Of a stretch of 31,985 nucleotides of DNA, positions 12,069 through 25,000 are shown piece by piece (positions within the stretch are counted from its first letter, which is position 1; each line of letters begins with the position of its first letter). This DNA is from Ministeria vibrans ATCC 50519 (lineage: Eukaryota; Opisthokonta; Filasterea): the NCBI GenBank assembly GCA_943704425.1, contig CALSCP010001831.1:16583-48567 (forward strand), given 5' to 3'. Under the pieces are notes generated by a model that worked only from the letters and a program-made list of their open reading frames with translations, was not told where the DNA came from and did no database searches. Made by a program: the position numbers and the translations under genes.

Positions 12069-12812
12069 ATGGCATCGACTGCTGCCACCTCGGAGGAAAA
12101 AACACCGAGCGATCTCATAGGCGATGATGGTAGGAGAGGCGAACAGTGAAAAACACTCACATATTTAACATTTAACATTTGTAGCCTTTCTTGCGCCCTT
12201 TCTTGAGGATGACTGCGACGGCGAGATGGTTGCGGTGTCGTTGATGAATGGCAAAGCGATATCGGGCACGCTGGAGCGACTGTGTGCCGGCATCGACAAG
12301 ATTGACGTGGAATTGAAAAGCCAAGTGGCGCTGCACGACGACGACCTTTTGCGTCAGGCGGAGGGCATCGAGAGCCTCGAGGTAGCTGCCTGGGCTTGAG
12401 TTGCGTCCTCTTGCTGACACTTGGGTGCGTTTGTGGAATGTAGAGGGCTCTTGAGACGGTGTCGAGTCGTGTGCGTACGTTGGAGACAAGCGTGAAACAC
12501 CTGCGCCAGAGTGTCGTGGTGCCCTATGAGAAAGTGAGCACTTCCACACACCAGCTTGCCCGTCTCCAGACTGCGTGCGACCTTCTTCGACGCGTTCGCG
12601 AAGTACTACAACTGTGTCGTCGGCTGGAGTCGGCCGGTACGCGCGAGCTCAGCAAGGCGTCGCAGGCTCTCGGCGAACTCGAGCTTGTACTTCGGGATCC
12701 GGCGCTCGAAGGCATTGCTGTGGTCGACAAAGAGCGACCGTGGGTTGTCAGTGTGCGCGAACGCGTCGAGTCCGATGCAATGAAGACACTTGAACATGGC
12801 ATGGACACACAG
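12069..12812 (+). CDS. COG5: COG complex subunit 5, N-terminal part only
   Basis: COG5 is a lobe-B subunit of the conserved oligomeric Golgi tether for intra-Golgi retrograde vesicles. Exons: 12069-12129, 12185-12381 and 12444-12812; phases agree and give 209 residues. The third exon ends at a GTACAA donor. The segment LLRQAEGIESLE followed by ETVSSRVRTLETSVKHLRQS, VVVPYEKVSTSTHQLARLQT and ACDLLRRVREVL matches the helical N-terminus of COG5, as does the following ELSKASQALGELELVL block. Full COG5 proteins are about 800 residues, so roughly three quarters are missing. After the donor the sequence enters an (AAT)n tract and no later COG5 exon is found before the next gene. Reading into the intron gives only a few residues before a stop. 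It is either truncated in the genome or cut by lost sequence. Confidence 0.87.
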
Positions 12813-12879
12813 GTACAACAAATTATTATTTTTAAAATTCTATAATTTTGACGTATAATTATACCAACACAATAATAAC

Positions 12880-13238
<359 letters not shown>

Positions 13239-13286
13239 GTTATCTTTCGAAAGAGAAGAAAAAATCGAATCGAATTCTTTTCGTAC

Positions 13287-14052
13287 CTGGTTCAAAAGAC
13301 TCGTCGTCGGAGCCGAAACCAGCCTGTTCTTCACGCCCAAGAGCATAGTCGTCGTCCAAAGGCTCCTCTTCGTCATCTTCTTCATCGTTCAGACCACCTT
13401 CGCCATCCGCTGACTTGCCATCAGCGTCGACGGAGTCGCCATCTCCATCCTCCTCCTCTCTCTTCACACGCTCTCGGCCTGTCTTCGCCTGTGACTCCTG
13501 CTCGCGACGTTCTAGCTCCTTGGCATCCGCATACGTTCGGTACACTAAATTGTTCGCACGTCGTCGCTCGCGCTTCTGCCGCTTCTTCGACAGTAAATGC
13601 TCAAACTCCCTCTGACCTGTGTTGCGCTTGGTATCAGTACACACACCATTGTGTCTCCTAGGGCAGTTTACCTTTCCCAACTCCAGCAAAACGCGACTCC
13701 CAGCTCTCATCGGCCGTCTGCGCTCCATCCAGGTCGTTCACGGACGCTACACGAATTGTCGAGTTTGCACAGTGAACATCTCTTCTCTCACTGCTCACCA
13801 TTAAGCAGAATAGCATTCTTGGCACGCTTTTGGTTGGCTCGGATGCGCAGGGGGTCGCGGCGCGACTGGAGGCGGCGCGCAATGGCGACAACGGGCGCAG
13901 CAACGCGTTTCGCGTCGTCCACTTGAAAGAGACCCCATTGATAGGGCGCCAGCGTCACCGACCCAATCGTTTTAGTGACTGACTCTCGTGCCTGCGCAAC
14001 ACCACGAATGAGCCACGATGTGTGTGAAGAATGAGTTATTACCAATCCTTTT

Positions 14053-14084
<32 letters not shown>

Positions 14085-14170
14085 GCTCGTACGGGAAACA
14101 TTGGTGTCGGGACAGCCACCATTGGTGGATGAGCTGCAGATCTCGTCCCGCCAGATTGCTTCGGAGGCAT
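13287..14170 (-). CDS. Unrecognised charged protein, 3' exon(s) missing
   Basis: Family not recognised. Four exons on the minus strand: 14170-14093 (ATG at 14170), 13991-13799, 13746-13672 and 13616-13287, about 225 residues with phases that all join. The start is MPPKQSGGTRSAAHPPMVAV. The middle (SVTLAPYQWGLFQVDDAKRV, then VAAPVVAIARRLQSRRDPLR and IRANQKRAKNAILLN) has no low complexity and looks like a conserved fold. It is followed by DESWESRF and a long basic helix (HLLSKKRQKRERRRANNLVY), then a Glu/Asp-rich tail (EEDDEEEPLDDDYALG). The composition suggests a nuclear or nucleolar protein, which is inference. The last visible exon ends with a GTACGA donor (13286 downwards), and the next exon should lie beyond the (AAT)n tract, where only COG5 on the other strand is found. 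Intron read-through would end with a stop at about 13240. Confidence 0.68.
14055..14089. repeat. (TC)n tract in an intron
   Basis: This is a TC run in the first intron of the minus-strand gene, where it reads as a purine (GA) tract just after the donor. Confidence 0.8.
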
Positions 14171-14472
14171 GTGTGACAGTGTGAGAATAGAATTGAATCA
14201 ATTGAATATGACTATGGATTAATAGGAAAATAAATAGAGAATCGAGAGCTGTACTCAATGTCAAAACAAGACAATATACAAAGCAATTTAAGCAAAGAGC
14301 AGCACAATACTTCCGCCGCAGTCCGTAGACTAGAATTGATTATTGAATTAAATAGTTGATTTAACAGAAGTCACGTTTAAAGAAAGTGTGAAAGGGCTGC
14401 TAATTAAATACTTACCATGAAATCAGAAAATATTAATATGAATTCAAACCATTTTGTTGTCTTTTCAAAAAA
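14171..14472. promoter_or_regulatory. Divergent promoter region (unknown gene / DNAH6)
   Basis: This 302-bp AT-rich spacer separates two ATGs facing away from each other. It holds no ORF of note and no clear core-promoter element. Confidence 0.4.
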
Positions 14473-17400
14473 ATGTCCAGCTTGGAAACGGATGCCCACG
14501 AGGTTAGTACTTAACAACAGAAACAACTTACAGCTCTCTTGAACTACCAAGCACCAAGGGTTGCACCTTGCGCGTGATTCTCTTGTTTATACTGTTTTTT
14601 ACAATGAGTCTCATTTGCAATACCCGTCGCCTTGACAACCGCCCACAATACCCGCCTTTCCTTCATAGATCGACCCCAATGCTGCGCTACAATCTCGTCT
14701 CTATTCAGATGGCGCCATGTACAGCTCCACGACATCTAGTTCGCGCCAACACGACGTCACAAAGAGAGTACTACTTCTTTCGCTAACCCTGACCCTAACT
14801 AATCCTTTCTTCGTATTAATATTGTGTGCCTACCTCATCTATATATCTATATAGACCCTCAAGCCTATAGTTTGTCGGCCATATGTTTATGACCTGGATC
14901 AGGTGCCCACGCCACGCCCACCCCTGTCGAAACGAACAAGCTTTTCGACTGCAGCCCAACACACTGCCGCCACTGCCGCCATCAAATTGACGCCTCTCTC
15001 CACACCCCCTTCGACAGTAACAGACGAATTGCCACACCTGCCAACATCTCTCAAGCACCTGCAAGACGTCTGGTTTCAGCAGCGAGGAGCGCAACCGCAA
15101 CCAGCCGATTTACTGGCGTTGATTGATTGCGCCCGAAAAAACTCCCTTCCCATGGCCACCATCGAATCCCTAGCCTCCAATGGCTTCATCTACCTTCAGC
15201 CAACTTGCGCGCGCCACCATTACGACTACTCCACTTACGCCTTGCACATCGTGCCCCACCAACAAGTCGATCGACACAACTACTACACCCTTAGCAACGC
15301 CGGCCTCACCCACACTCTCGATGGCGAATCCGAGTTCCTCACACTCGACCAGTGGGAACGCGACATTCTCAACTACCGCAAACTCACGCAGCTCCGCGTG
15401 TTTCGTCAACATCGCTTGCTCAAAGCCCTCAAGCTGTGGCACTTTGTTGTGCGTCGCAGATCCTTTCTGGCGCATCAGCACTCTCTCGATTCCCTTCTGT
15501 TACACGGTGATGCGCCCGTGCGCTCGGCGCTCCTCGCCATCCGCCACACCTACCTCAACTCCATCGCATCATGGCAGCTACTGGCTACGGAGTCCCACGA
15601 AACGTACTCACTTGACGCGTTCATGGCCAAGCAGCGGGCCACCGTCAGGTTGGTTCGCCGTCGTCTCGATGACACACGTGCGTATGCACTCACCACTGTC
15701 CTCGAAGCTTGTCAAGCGTCGCTTGACCAACAAGATTTTTCCGCCATGAGCAGCACATATTCTCACAGTGGAAAGGGAAACAGCGTGTCGTACACGGAGC
15801 AGGCGGCGAAACGCGCTCACTGCAAACGCCTAGCCTCCTTTGTAAGACTCACCGACTACATGACCAATTCTTTTCTCCACTCGGTCGTCCTTTCGTCCAC
15901 CTCCACACTTCTCTCCCTCGTTCAGTCTCGTGTTCAGCTCCCAATCAGTGCCGAGGGCGACGACGCTGACGTCAACAACAACAACAGCAACAACCTCGTG
16001 GATGCGCCCGCCCTCTTTCGCACCATGGTTGTGCTCGAGCTCAACGACACCGCCAGCGACCTTGCTTTCGCACCCGCTCTGCCCCTGTTCACCACGGCAA
16101 TGTATCAGCTTGTTGATCTCTTCCGCACGACAGTCATCTCCACGCACAGCCTCGTCACCGACCCCATTCTGGCGGACTACATCAACCCACGCATCAACAC
16201 CAAGCTCGACCTCGATGACCTGCCCGCAGGTCCTTCGCTCGAGGCTGTCTTTAACGAAGACGAGCACTTTCTCAATCTCACCCACTTGATTGGTACGTCG
16301 CTGCGCGTTGCCTTTGACGAGGCTGCCCGCTTTGCTCTGACGCTCGGCCACATTCGTGACTACTGTGTCGAGAGTAAGTCGTTCACCGTCGACGATGACT
16401 GCCGCAACGATGACATCTCTGTTAACGACTTCCGCGGCCATCTGGTACGCCTCACCCAACAAGAGCGCACCATCCTTGATCTCGAGTCGTCTCGCAACAC
16501 GGGCGTGATTCTCGTTGAGCTACCCGAACTCCAGCGCCAGGCTTTGCCCAGTGTGCGCGCCTGCATCCGTCGCATCGACTTGGTACTGCCACGTCGCGTC
16601 CACACTAAGAACGAGAGACTCCTCGCCTGTATTGACGATGCCTGCACGCGTCTCGAGCTCTCACCCGCCAACATCACCGAGTCAGTTGCCTGGCTCAAGT
16701 TCCTCGAAGACATCCTCGACCGCACCCAGTCCATCGAGTCAGACGCCCTCAACGTCTCGCAGCTCTATTCGCTCCTGCAGGAATTCCAAATGGCCGTACC
16801 CCCCGAACACGTTGCCATCTTTCAGACTCTGTCGCCGGCTCTCAACCGTCTCAAGACGACCGTCATCGAGGCGGAGTCGCAACGCGAAGAGAACCTTGTT
16901 GCCTTTGCCAAAAATCTTCAAGGTGACATTGCGCTGCTGCTAGAGGATGCGGACAGCATTGGTCGAGCGGCCGCCGAAGAGCGCGTCTTTGATTCTACGA
17001 CGGATCCCCTGGACGCCATTGAGTTCCTAAACAATCTCGAGCGGCGTTGTGTCCGTCTCCGTCGCACCGCCGACACCTACACCGGCTACCAGCGGAGTTT
17101 CCTTCCCAAGTTACCCGCTGCTGACTTCTCTGATCTCACCACCGCCCACGATGCAGTCATCAAACGACTGCGCATGTGGACCGAATTGCGCGACTGGACA
17201 GCACTGGTGGACTCGTGGATGAGTGGCGCCTTTGCAACTTTTGACGTGAGTGACGCTGGCGAACGGTTGCGTGCATTCCAGCGCGAAACGTACACTCTCG
17301 AGAAAGTGCTGCCAGCCAATGCCGTCGTCGAGTTGCTCAAAGAACGCGCACTAGAATTCAAGGTCTACCTTCCATGTCTAGTAGACCTGTGCAACGACGC

Positions 17401-18954
17401 GCTCAAGCCGCGTCATTGGGACGCCATTGAGTTTGCAACTGGACTCAGTGTGCCACGTGACAGATCGCTCACCTTGCGCGCTCTCATAGCGACGGGCCTT
17501 CTTGAGCACCACGCAGACATTCAGGCGGTGTCGAGTCAGGCCAGCAGCGAGGCAGCCCTCGAGAAAATGCTCAAGAAGATCGAGGATGCCTGGGGTGCGT
17601 GTGAGCTCACGGTTCTTCCCTACCGTGACACCAAGGACGTGTACATTCTTGGGAGTGTCGACGAGATTCAGTCGCTCCTTGACGACTCGGTTGCCTCTGT
17701 GTGCACCATTGCAGCGTCGCGTCATGTGGGCCCCATTCAGAAGCAGGTCGACGACTGGCAACACAACTTGATGCTCTTCAGCGACACTCTCGACGCCTGC
17801 ATGGTCTGCCAGCGCGCCTGGCTCTCCCTCGAGCCTGTCTTCACCACACCCGATATTCAGCGACAGCTGCCCGCCGAGGCAAAGACCTTCCTCTCGGTGG
17901 ACAAGACCTGGAAGGATGCCATGCGCCAAATTCAGCGCAAACCCGCAGCCATACCAGCCGGTACCGAGCCAGGTCTGCTTGAGAGCATGCTTGCGAGCAA
18001 CTCAACGCTCGAGCAGGTGCAAAAGTGCCTCGAAGAATACCTAGAGTCGAAGAGACTTCTCTTCCCGCGCTTCTACTTTCTCTCTAACGAAGGTCTCCTC
18101 GAGATTCTTTCGCAAACACGCAACCCACAGGCAGTGCAACCACACCTTCGCAAGTGCTTTGATTCGTTGCGCTCGCTTGACTTTACATCAGCCGTTGACA
18201 TTACGGGCATGTTTAGTGCCGAGGGCGAGCACATTGCATTTACCAAGACGCTCAAGGCACGCGGCAATATTGAGGCGTGGCTCGGTGCTGTTGAGCAGAT
18301 GATTGTCGACACACTACAGCGTCTCACTAAGACGACACTGGCGGCGCATGTGAATGAGTCACGTGAGACGTGGGTACTGGGTGACCATCCAGGTCAGATG
18401 GTGCTCACTGTGGCCCAGATTGTCTGGTGTCGTCAGGTCACGGACTGTCTCGAGTCGCACAACCCAAGTGAGGCACTCGCGCGCATGGAGAACACTTGCG
18501 AGAAGAACCTTGCACACCTCGCCGAGATTGTGCGAGGTCCTTTGACGTCGCTCAAGCGTCGTGTCATCACGGCGCTCATTACACTCGATGTGCACGCCCG
18601 TGACATTGTCACGCAAATGGTGCGTCAAGAGTGCTTCAGCACAAACGACTTTGAGTGGATGCGACAGCTGCGCTACTACTGGGACGCCGAGACCGACGTG
18701 TGCTTGGTGCGCATGAGCAACGCTGTATTCCACTACGCGTATGAGTACATCGGCTGTCAACCCCGTCTCGTCATTACTCCGCTCACAGACCGTTGCTACC
18801 TCTGTCTCACCGGTGCTCTCCAGCTTGATCTTGGTGGTGCACCAGCTGGACCTGCTGGAACAGGAAAGGTACAGCATTGTTTCGATTTTTTGGTTTGCAA
18901 TGATTCTATAATAATATAAATAATAATAACAATAATAATAATAATAATACAATC

Positions 18955-19036
<82 letters not shown>

Positions 19037-22000
19037 TATTATTATTATTATTATTGACATTATGATTGTTAATATTATTCTATTCATTATTTTCATTGTT
19101 TATTTTTGATTTTTCATTATTTTTATTCTGTTTCTGCACTCTTTTCCATTTCACTTTATTTGTTCCTATTCTCTATTCCTATTCATTTTTAACGTTTTGT
19201 TGTGCAGACGGAAACCGTCAAGGACTTGGCCAAGGCGCTCGCAAAGCAATGTGTTGTGTTCAATTGCAGCGAGGGTCTCGACTACCGCATGATGGGACGC
19301 TTCTTCAGCGGGTATGCTTGACCTTGGTCCCCCTTCACTCCTAACTCTCTTCTCGTTTTCTCATAGTCTCGCTCAATCAGGTGCATGGGCGTGCTTCGAC
19401 GAGTTCAATCGCATTGACATCGAAGTGCTTTCAGTCATTGCTCAGCAACTACTGACCATTATGCGTGCGAAACAGGCACACGCCTCCAACTTTCTATTTG
19501 AGGGACGACACATCTCGTTGGTGCCTTCCTGTGCGGCATTCATCACCATGAATCCGGGTTATGCTGGTCGCACTGAGCTTCCAGGTGAGTAATTGAATGC
19601 GACCAATTTTCACGAATTTAGTAGTACATACCATACGAACGGAGTAGTCAGCGCGACTCAATAGCACTCTTCTTTTTTTCTCCTTCCTTTTTTGCATTTA
19701 GACAACCTCAAGGCACTGTTTCGCCCCTTTGCCATGATGATCCCTGACTACAAACTCATTGCCGAGGTCATTCTCTACAGCGAGGGCTTTGCCTCGTCAC
19801 ATCTCCTTGCTCAAAAGATGGTTCAAATGTACAAGCTGTGCAGCGAGAAGCTCTCGCAACAAGACCACTATGACTTTGGCATGCGGGCCGTCAAGTCGGT
19901 CCTTGTCATGGCGGGCGCACTTAAGCGTGCCAATCCCGAGATTAGTGAAGGTGCGCCGCGAGAAAATAGCAGAGGATGGGAGGGAAGGAGAAAGAAGGAA
20001 AAATGAGTACTAACCATTTTGTTGTGTGTGCGTGTGTGTGTGTGTTTTTTTTCTTCTTTTTTTTTTTCCGTAGATGCTGTTCTCATTCGAGCCTTGCGCG
20101 ACTCCAATTTGCCCAAGTTTCTCGCACAAGATGTGCCGCTGTTTCAGGCGATCCTTCAAGACCTGTTTCCTTCCATTGAAATCCCCGAGGCGGACGTAGG
20201 GCGTCTGCGTCTCACCATTGAGGAGGTGCTACGCGACCGTCACCTCCAGGTGGTACCGGCGCTTGTGCTCAAGTGTGTGCAGTTCTACGAGACTATAAAT
20301 GTACGTCACGGCGTCATGCTCGTGGGCCCTTCGGGGGGTGGCAAGACCACCAACTACGAGGTGTTGGCCGAGGCATTGTGCCGATTGCACGCTCAAGATT
20401 CGGCTGTATTGGATTTGAACAACGGCCAGGCTGACTATGATCAGGTATGAGGAGGCACTCATCAAAAGTTGTCTCGGCGGTTATTTTTTTTTTTTTTTGC
20501 TATGTTTTCAGGACTGTGTTGGCTTCCAGAAATGCACTTATCGCGTTCTCAATCCCAAAGTAATCACCATGGGCGAGTTGTACGGAGAATTTGATGAGTT
20601 GTCGCATGAATGGACGGACGGACTGCTCGCGTCGATGGTGCGCCAGGCGGTGAACGAACGCACGCCGGCCTACAAGTTCATTGTGTGCGATGCGCCTGTG
20701 GATGCGCTATGGATCGAGAACATGAACACAGTACTGGACGACAACAAAACGCTGTGTCTGGCCAATTCGGAGCGTATAAAACTAGACTCCAGTGTGCGAA
20801 TGGTCTTTGAGTGTCAGGATCTTGCCGTTGCCTCGCCCGCCACTGTCAGTCGCTGCGGCATGGTTTATATGGATCCGGCTGACGTGGGCTGGCGCCCTTT
20901 TGTGGAATCGTGGCTTGTGCGATTTGCAGCGCACGAGCATGTGCCAGTGTTACTTGCGACTCAAGTGCGCTCCCTCATTGATTGCTATGTGCCGCGCGCT
21001 CTTGACTTTGTGCGTGCGCACTGCTTCGAGCCGTTTGCTCAGGTTGACGTCAGCAAGGTCTCTAGCATGTGCGTGCTTCTGGATGCGCTCCTCACAACTG
21101 AGCACGTAGCACCCGAGATCGACAACGAGACGCGCCTCGTGTCGTTGGGTGCCAGTGCTTTCATTTATGCGCTCGTGTGGGCGCTCGGCGGTAACCTGAA
21201 CTGTCCTGGCTATGCTGTTTTTGATGTGTTTGCCAAGGAGCTTTTGGAGCCTCTGTCGGCCACTGTGGTCGTACCACAGCAGGACACGCTCTTCGACTAC
21301 TACCTGGACTACGAGTGTGCTGCTTTGGCGTCGTGGGCCGATTCGGTGCCGGCCTTTGAGTACGACGCGAACATGAGCTACTTCGACATGCTCGTGCCTA
21401 CGGTCGACACACAACGCTATGGACATGTGCTGCGTGTGTGTGTGCTTGCTGACCAGCCCGTGTTGTTCACCGGCACCACAGGGGTCGGCAAGAGCGTCCT
21501 GGTTGCAGGCACGTTGCGGCAGTTGCAGCAAGAGGCGCATTTCGCGTGCTCCACAATCAACTTTAGTGCGCAGACACACAGTGGCAACACTCAAAAGCTG
21601 ATTATGAGCAAGCTTGAGAAGCGCAGTGGCACGACGTACGGTGCGCCCGGCGGTGCGGAACGTGTGGTGCTTTTTGTCGACGACCTCAACATGCCCAAAC
21701 TGGAAGAGTTTGGTGCTGTGCCGCCCATTGAGCTTTTGCGACAGTTGCTCTCTCAGCGTGGCCTCTACGACCGCGAGCGTCTTGTGTTCACTGACATTCA
21801 TGATGTGACTCTCCTCGCCGCGTGTGGCCACCCGGGCGGTGGCCGAAACGCCATCACGCCGCGCCTGCTGCGTCATTTTCTCATTTTGAACATGCCCGAA
21901 CCCAACGACACAACGCTGCGCACGATCTTCCAGGGGATCCTCGACGGTTTCTTTTCCGCGCACGAGTTTGCTACGGAGATTCTGCAGACTGCCGTGGGTC

Positions 22001-25000
22001 TGGTCAACTGTGCGGTTGACGTGTACAATCGCCTCGCGTGCGAGATGCTTCCCACGCCCACCAAGTCTCACTACGTCTTCAACCTGCGCGACCTCAGCAA
22101 GTGCGTGCAGGGTCTTTTGCGCGCAACGCCCGCCACGGTGGACACACGCGACCAGTTGGTGCGCCTCTTTTGCCATGAGAACATGCGAGCGTTTCACGAC
22201 CGTCTTGTCGACAGACACGACCGTCGTTTCTACTGTCAGCTGCTGGCTCGCGCTGTACAAACATCTATGGACATTCACGTGGACGCGTCCATGCTCATGG
22301 CACAACCACCACTCTACGGCGACTTTTTTGTGGCGCACGTGGCGCCCGAGCAGCGCGTGTACCGCGAAGCACCCAACGACCCGAATGCGCTCGCGGCCCT
22401 TCTCGACGAGTATCAGGAGGATATGAATGCGCTGCAGTCGCGCGACCAGCGACTCGTGTTCTTCGACGATGCTGTGCACCATTGTTCGCGCATAGTGCGC
22501 ACGCTGCGCCAGGAGCGTGGCAATGCTCTCCTGGTGGGTGTGGGGGGTGTGGGCAAGCAATCGCTGACGCGTCTCGCCGCCTTCATTTGTGGTTACTCGT
22601 GTTTTTCCATTGAGCTCACGCGCGGCTACCGCTACCAGGAGTTCCACGAGGACCTCAAGGCACTGTATGAGCGAGCGGGTGTGCGCGGCGAGAACATCGT
22701 CTTTCTCTTTACCGATTCGCAAATTGTCGTGGAGGAGTTTCTTGAGGACATCAACAACATGCTCAACAGTGGCGAGGTGCCCGGTTTGTTTGAAGGCGAG
22801 GATCTCAACCGGATCATCGAGGGCATGCGACCAGTCGCCAAGGAGCACGACGTGGCGCAGGATCGCACATCGCTGTATCGCTTTTTTATTGAGCGTGTGC
22901 GTGCCCACCTACACATTGTGCTGTGCATGAGTCCCGTTGGCGACTCGTTTCGTCGGCGGTGTCGCATGTTTCCGTCGCTCATCAACTGCTGCACCATCGA
23001 CTGGTTTACCGTGTGGCCGCGCGACGCGCTCCTCAGTGTCTCCCAGCACTTCTTCGCGTCGGGCGACCTAACTTCCGACACGCCCAGCCATGTTGCGGCT
23101 GCCCTCCCGAACGACCTGGGTACACGCCTTGCCCACATGTGCGTGGCCGTGCACACCAGTGTCGAGCAAGCGAGTGCGCAATTTTATGCGGAACTGCGAC
23201 GCCACTACTATGCAACGCCCACGAGCTATCTGGAGCTCATTCAGTTGTATGCGCAGATGCTTACAACAAAAAAGCGTGCACTCTCGCTGCAACGCAGTCG
23301 TGTCGAGACAGGTCTGGTCAAGCTGCTGGAGACGAACGATGTGGTGGTGACCATTGAGAGGGAGCTACAGGCGCTGCGACCCGAGCTCAATAAGCGTGCG
23401 GGGGACACAGAAGCGCTGATGGTGCAGCTGGCAGAGGATAAGAAGGAAGCGGACGCGCAGCGCAAAGTGGTTGCCAAGGAGGAGGCGGTGGCGCAAAATC
23501 AGGCGTTGGAGACTGAGGCGATTGCAAACGAGGCGCAGCGTGACCTTGATCAGGCTATTCCGGCGTTGAGTGCGGCCGTGGCGTCGCTCGATGCGCTCGA
23601 CAAGCAGTCCATTGCCGAGCTGAAGATGTTCAACAAGCCCCCCGACATGGTGCGCACCGTGATGGAATCCGTCTGTATTCTGTTTGGTGTCAAACCCAAT
23701 TGGGAATCGAGCAAGCAGTTGCTGGGCGAAGTGGGCTTTCTCAAGCGTATGGTTGACTATGACAAGGACGGCGTGTCGGACGTGACGCTGCGCAAGCTTC
23801 GCAAGTATATTGACAATCCGAGTTTCACACCGGAGATTGTTGCCATCACGTCGGTGGCGTGCAAGGCCATCTGCACCTGGGTGCGTGCACTCGACCTGTA
23901 CGCCAAGGTGTTCCGCACGGTGCAGCCGAAGCGCAAGCGACTGGCCGAGGCACAGGCAAGTCTGGTGGTGACACGTGCAGCGCTCGCTGAGAAACAGACG
24001 AGTTTGGAGGCGGTGGAGAAGAAGATTGCAAGACTGCAAGCGAGCTACGACCACAGCGTCAAGGCAAAGCGCACCCTCGAGGAACGCATTGAGGACACGT
24101 CTACGCGTCTCGAGCGAGCCAGTCGGCTCACGACGGCGCTTGACGACGAGCAGGTGCGCTGGGGTGAGACCGTGGAGCGAATCGACGAGGAGTTTGCCAC
24201 GGTGGTTGGCGATGTGTTTATTGCGGCTGCCGCTGTCGCCTACTACGGAGCGTTTACAGCGCCCTACCGTCGCACACTGGTCGCTGGCTGGCTCGTGCTT
24301 TGTCTCGAACAGGGCATTCCTGTGGCGAGCGAACCGGCTCGTGGCGATAGTACTAATGGTGAGGGAGGCTCGACCGACGCGGCGCAACCAGCGGAAACTG
24401 GCTTTTCCATGGAGAAGGTGGTCACCGATGCGTACGAGATTCGCTCGTGGAACGAACATGGGCTTCCGCGTGACCCGCTGAGCTCAGAGAATGCGATTTT
24501 GGCGACGCGGGGTCGTCGTTGGCCGCTTATGATTGATCCGCAAGAACAAGCAAATCGATGGGTGCGCAGCATGGAGAGTAAGAGCGATCTCAAGGTAATC
24601 AAACTGGGCGAGCCCAGGTTTTTGCGAACCCTCGAGAACGCGATACGCTTGGGATTGCCCGTGCTGCTCGAGGACATTGGAGAGATGCTGGACCCTGTAC
24701 TGGAGCCAGTGCTGCTGCGTCAGACCTTCAAGCAGGGCGGGCGCACGTTGATTCGACTGGGCGACGCGGACGTGGACTACAACGAGCACTTTCGTCTGTA
24801 CATCACGACGAAGCTGGCCAATCCACACTTCTTGCCCGAAGTCTTTATCAAGGTGACCATTATCAACTTTACGGTGACCCAGCTGGGTCTCGAGGACCAG
24901 CTGCTGGCGGACGTGGTGCGTCTTGAGCGGCCCGAACTTGCACTGCAACGGAGCGAGCTCATTGTATCCATTAACAAGGACAAAGCGACGCTGCGTGCCA

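Noticed and set aside
14568..14786. Small plus-strand ORF inside DNAH6 intron 1 as a separate gene
   Set aside because: Short, no domain, and lies between the proposed first and second dynein exons; it might hide a small dynein exon but nothing supports that.
18915..19060. (TAA)n tract considered as another collapse point
   Set aside because: Dynein reading frame and family alignment continue correctly across this intron, so no exon is missing here.
20950..22908. 652-residue minus-strand ORF
   Set aside because: Antisense shadow of the dynein AAA2-AAA4 coding exon in GC-rich DNA; no domain recognised.
23365..24459. 364-residue minus-strand ORF
   Set aside because: Antisense shadow of the dynein stalk region, where the plus strand has clear coiled coil and a microtubule-binding domain.
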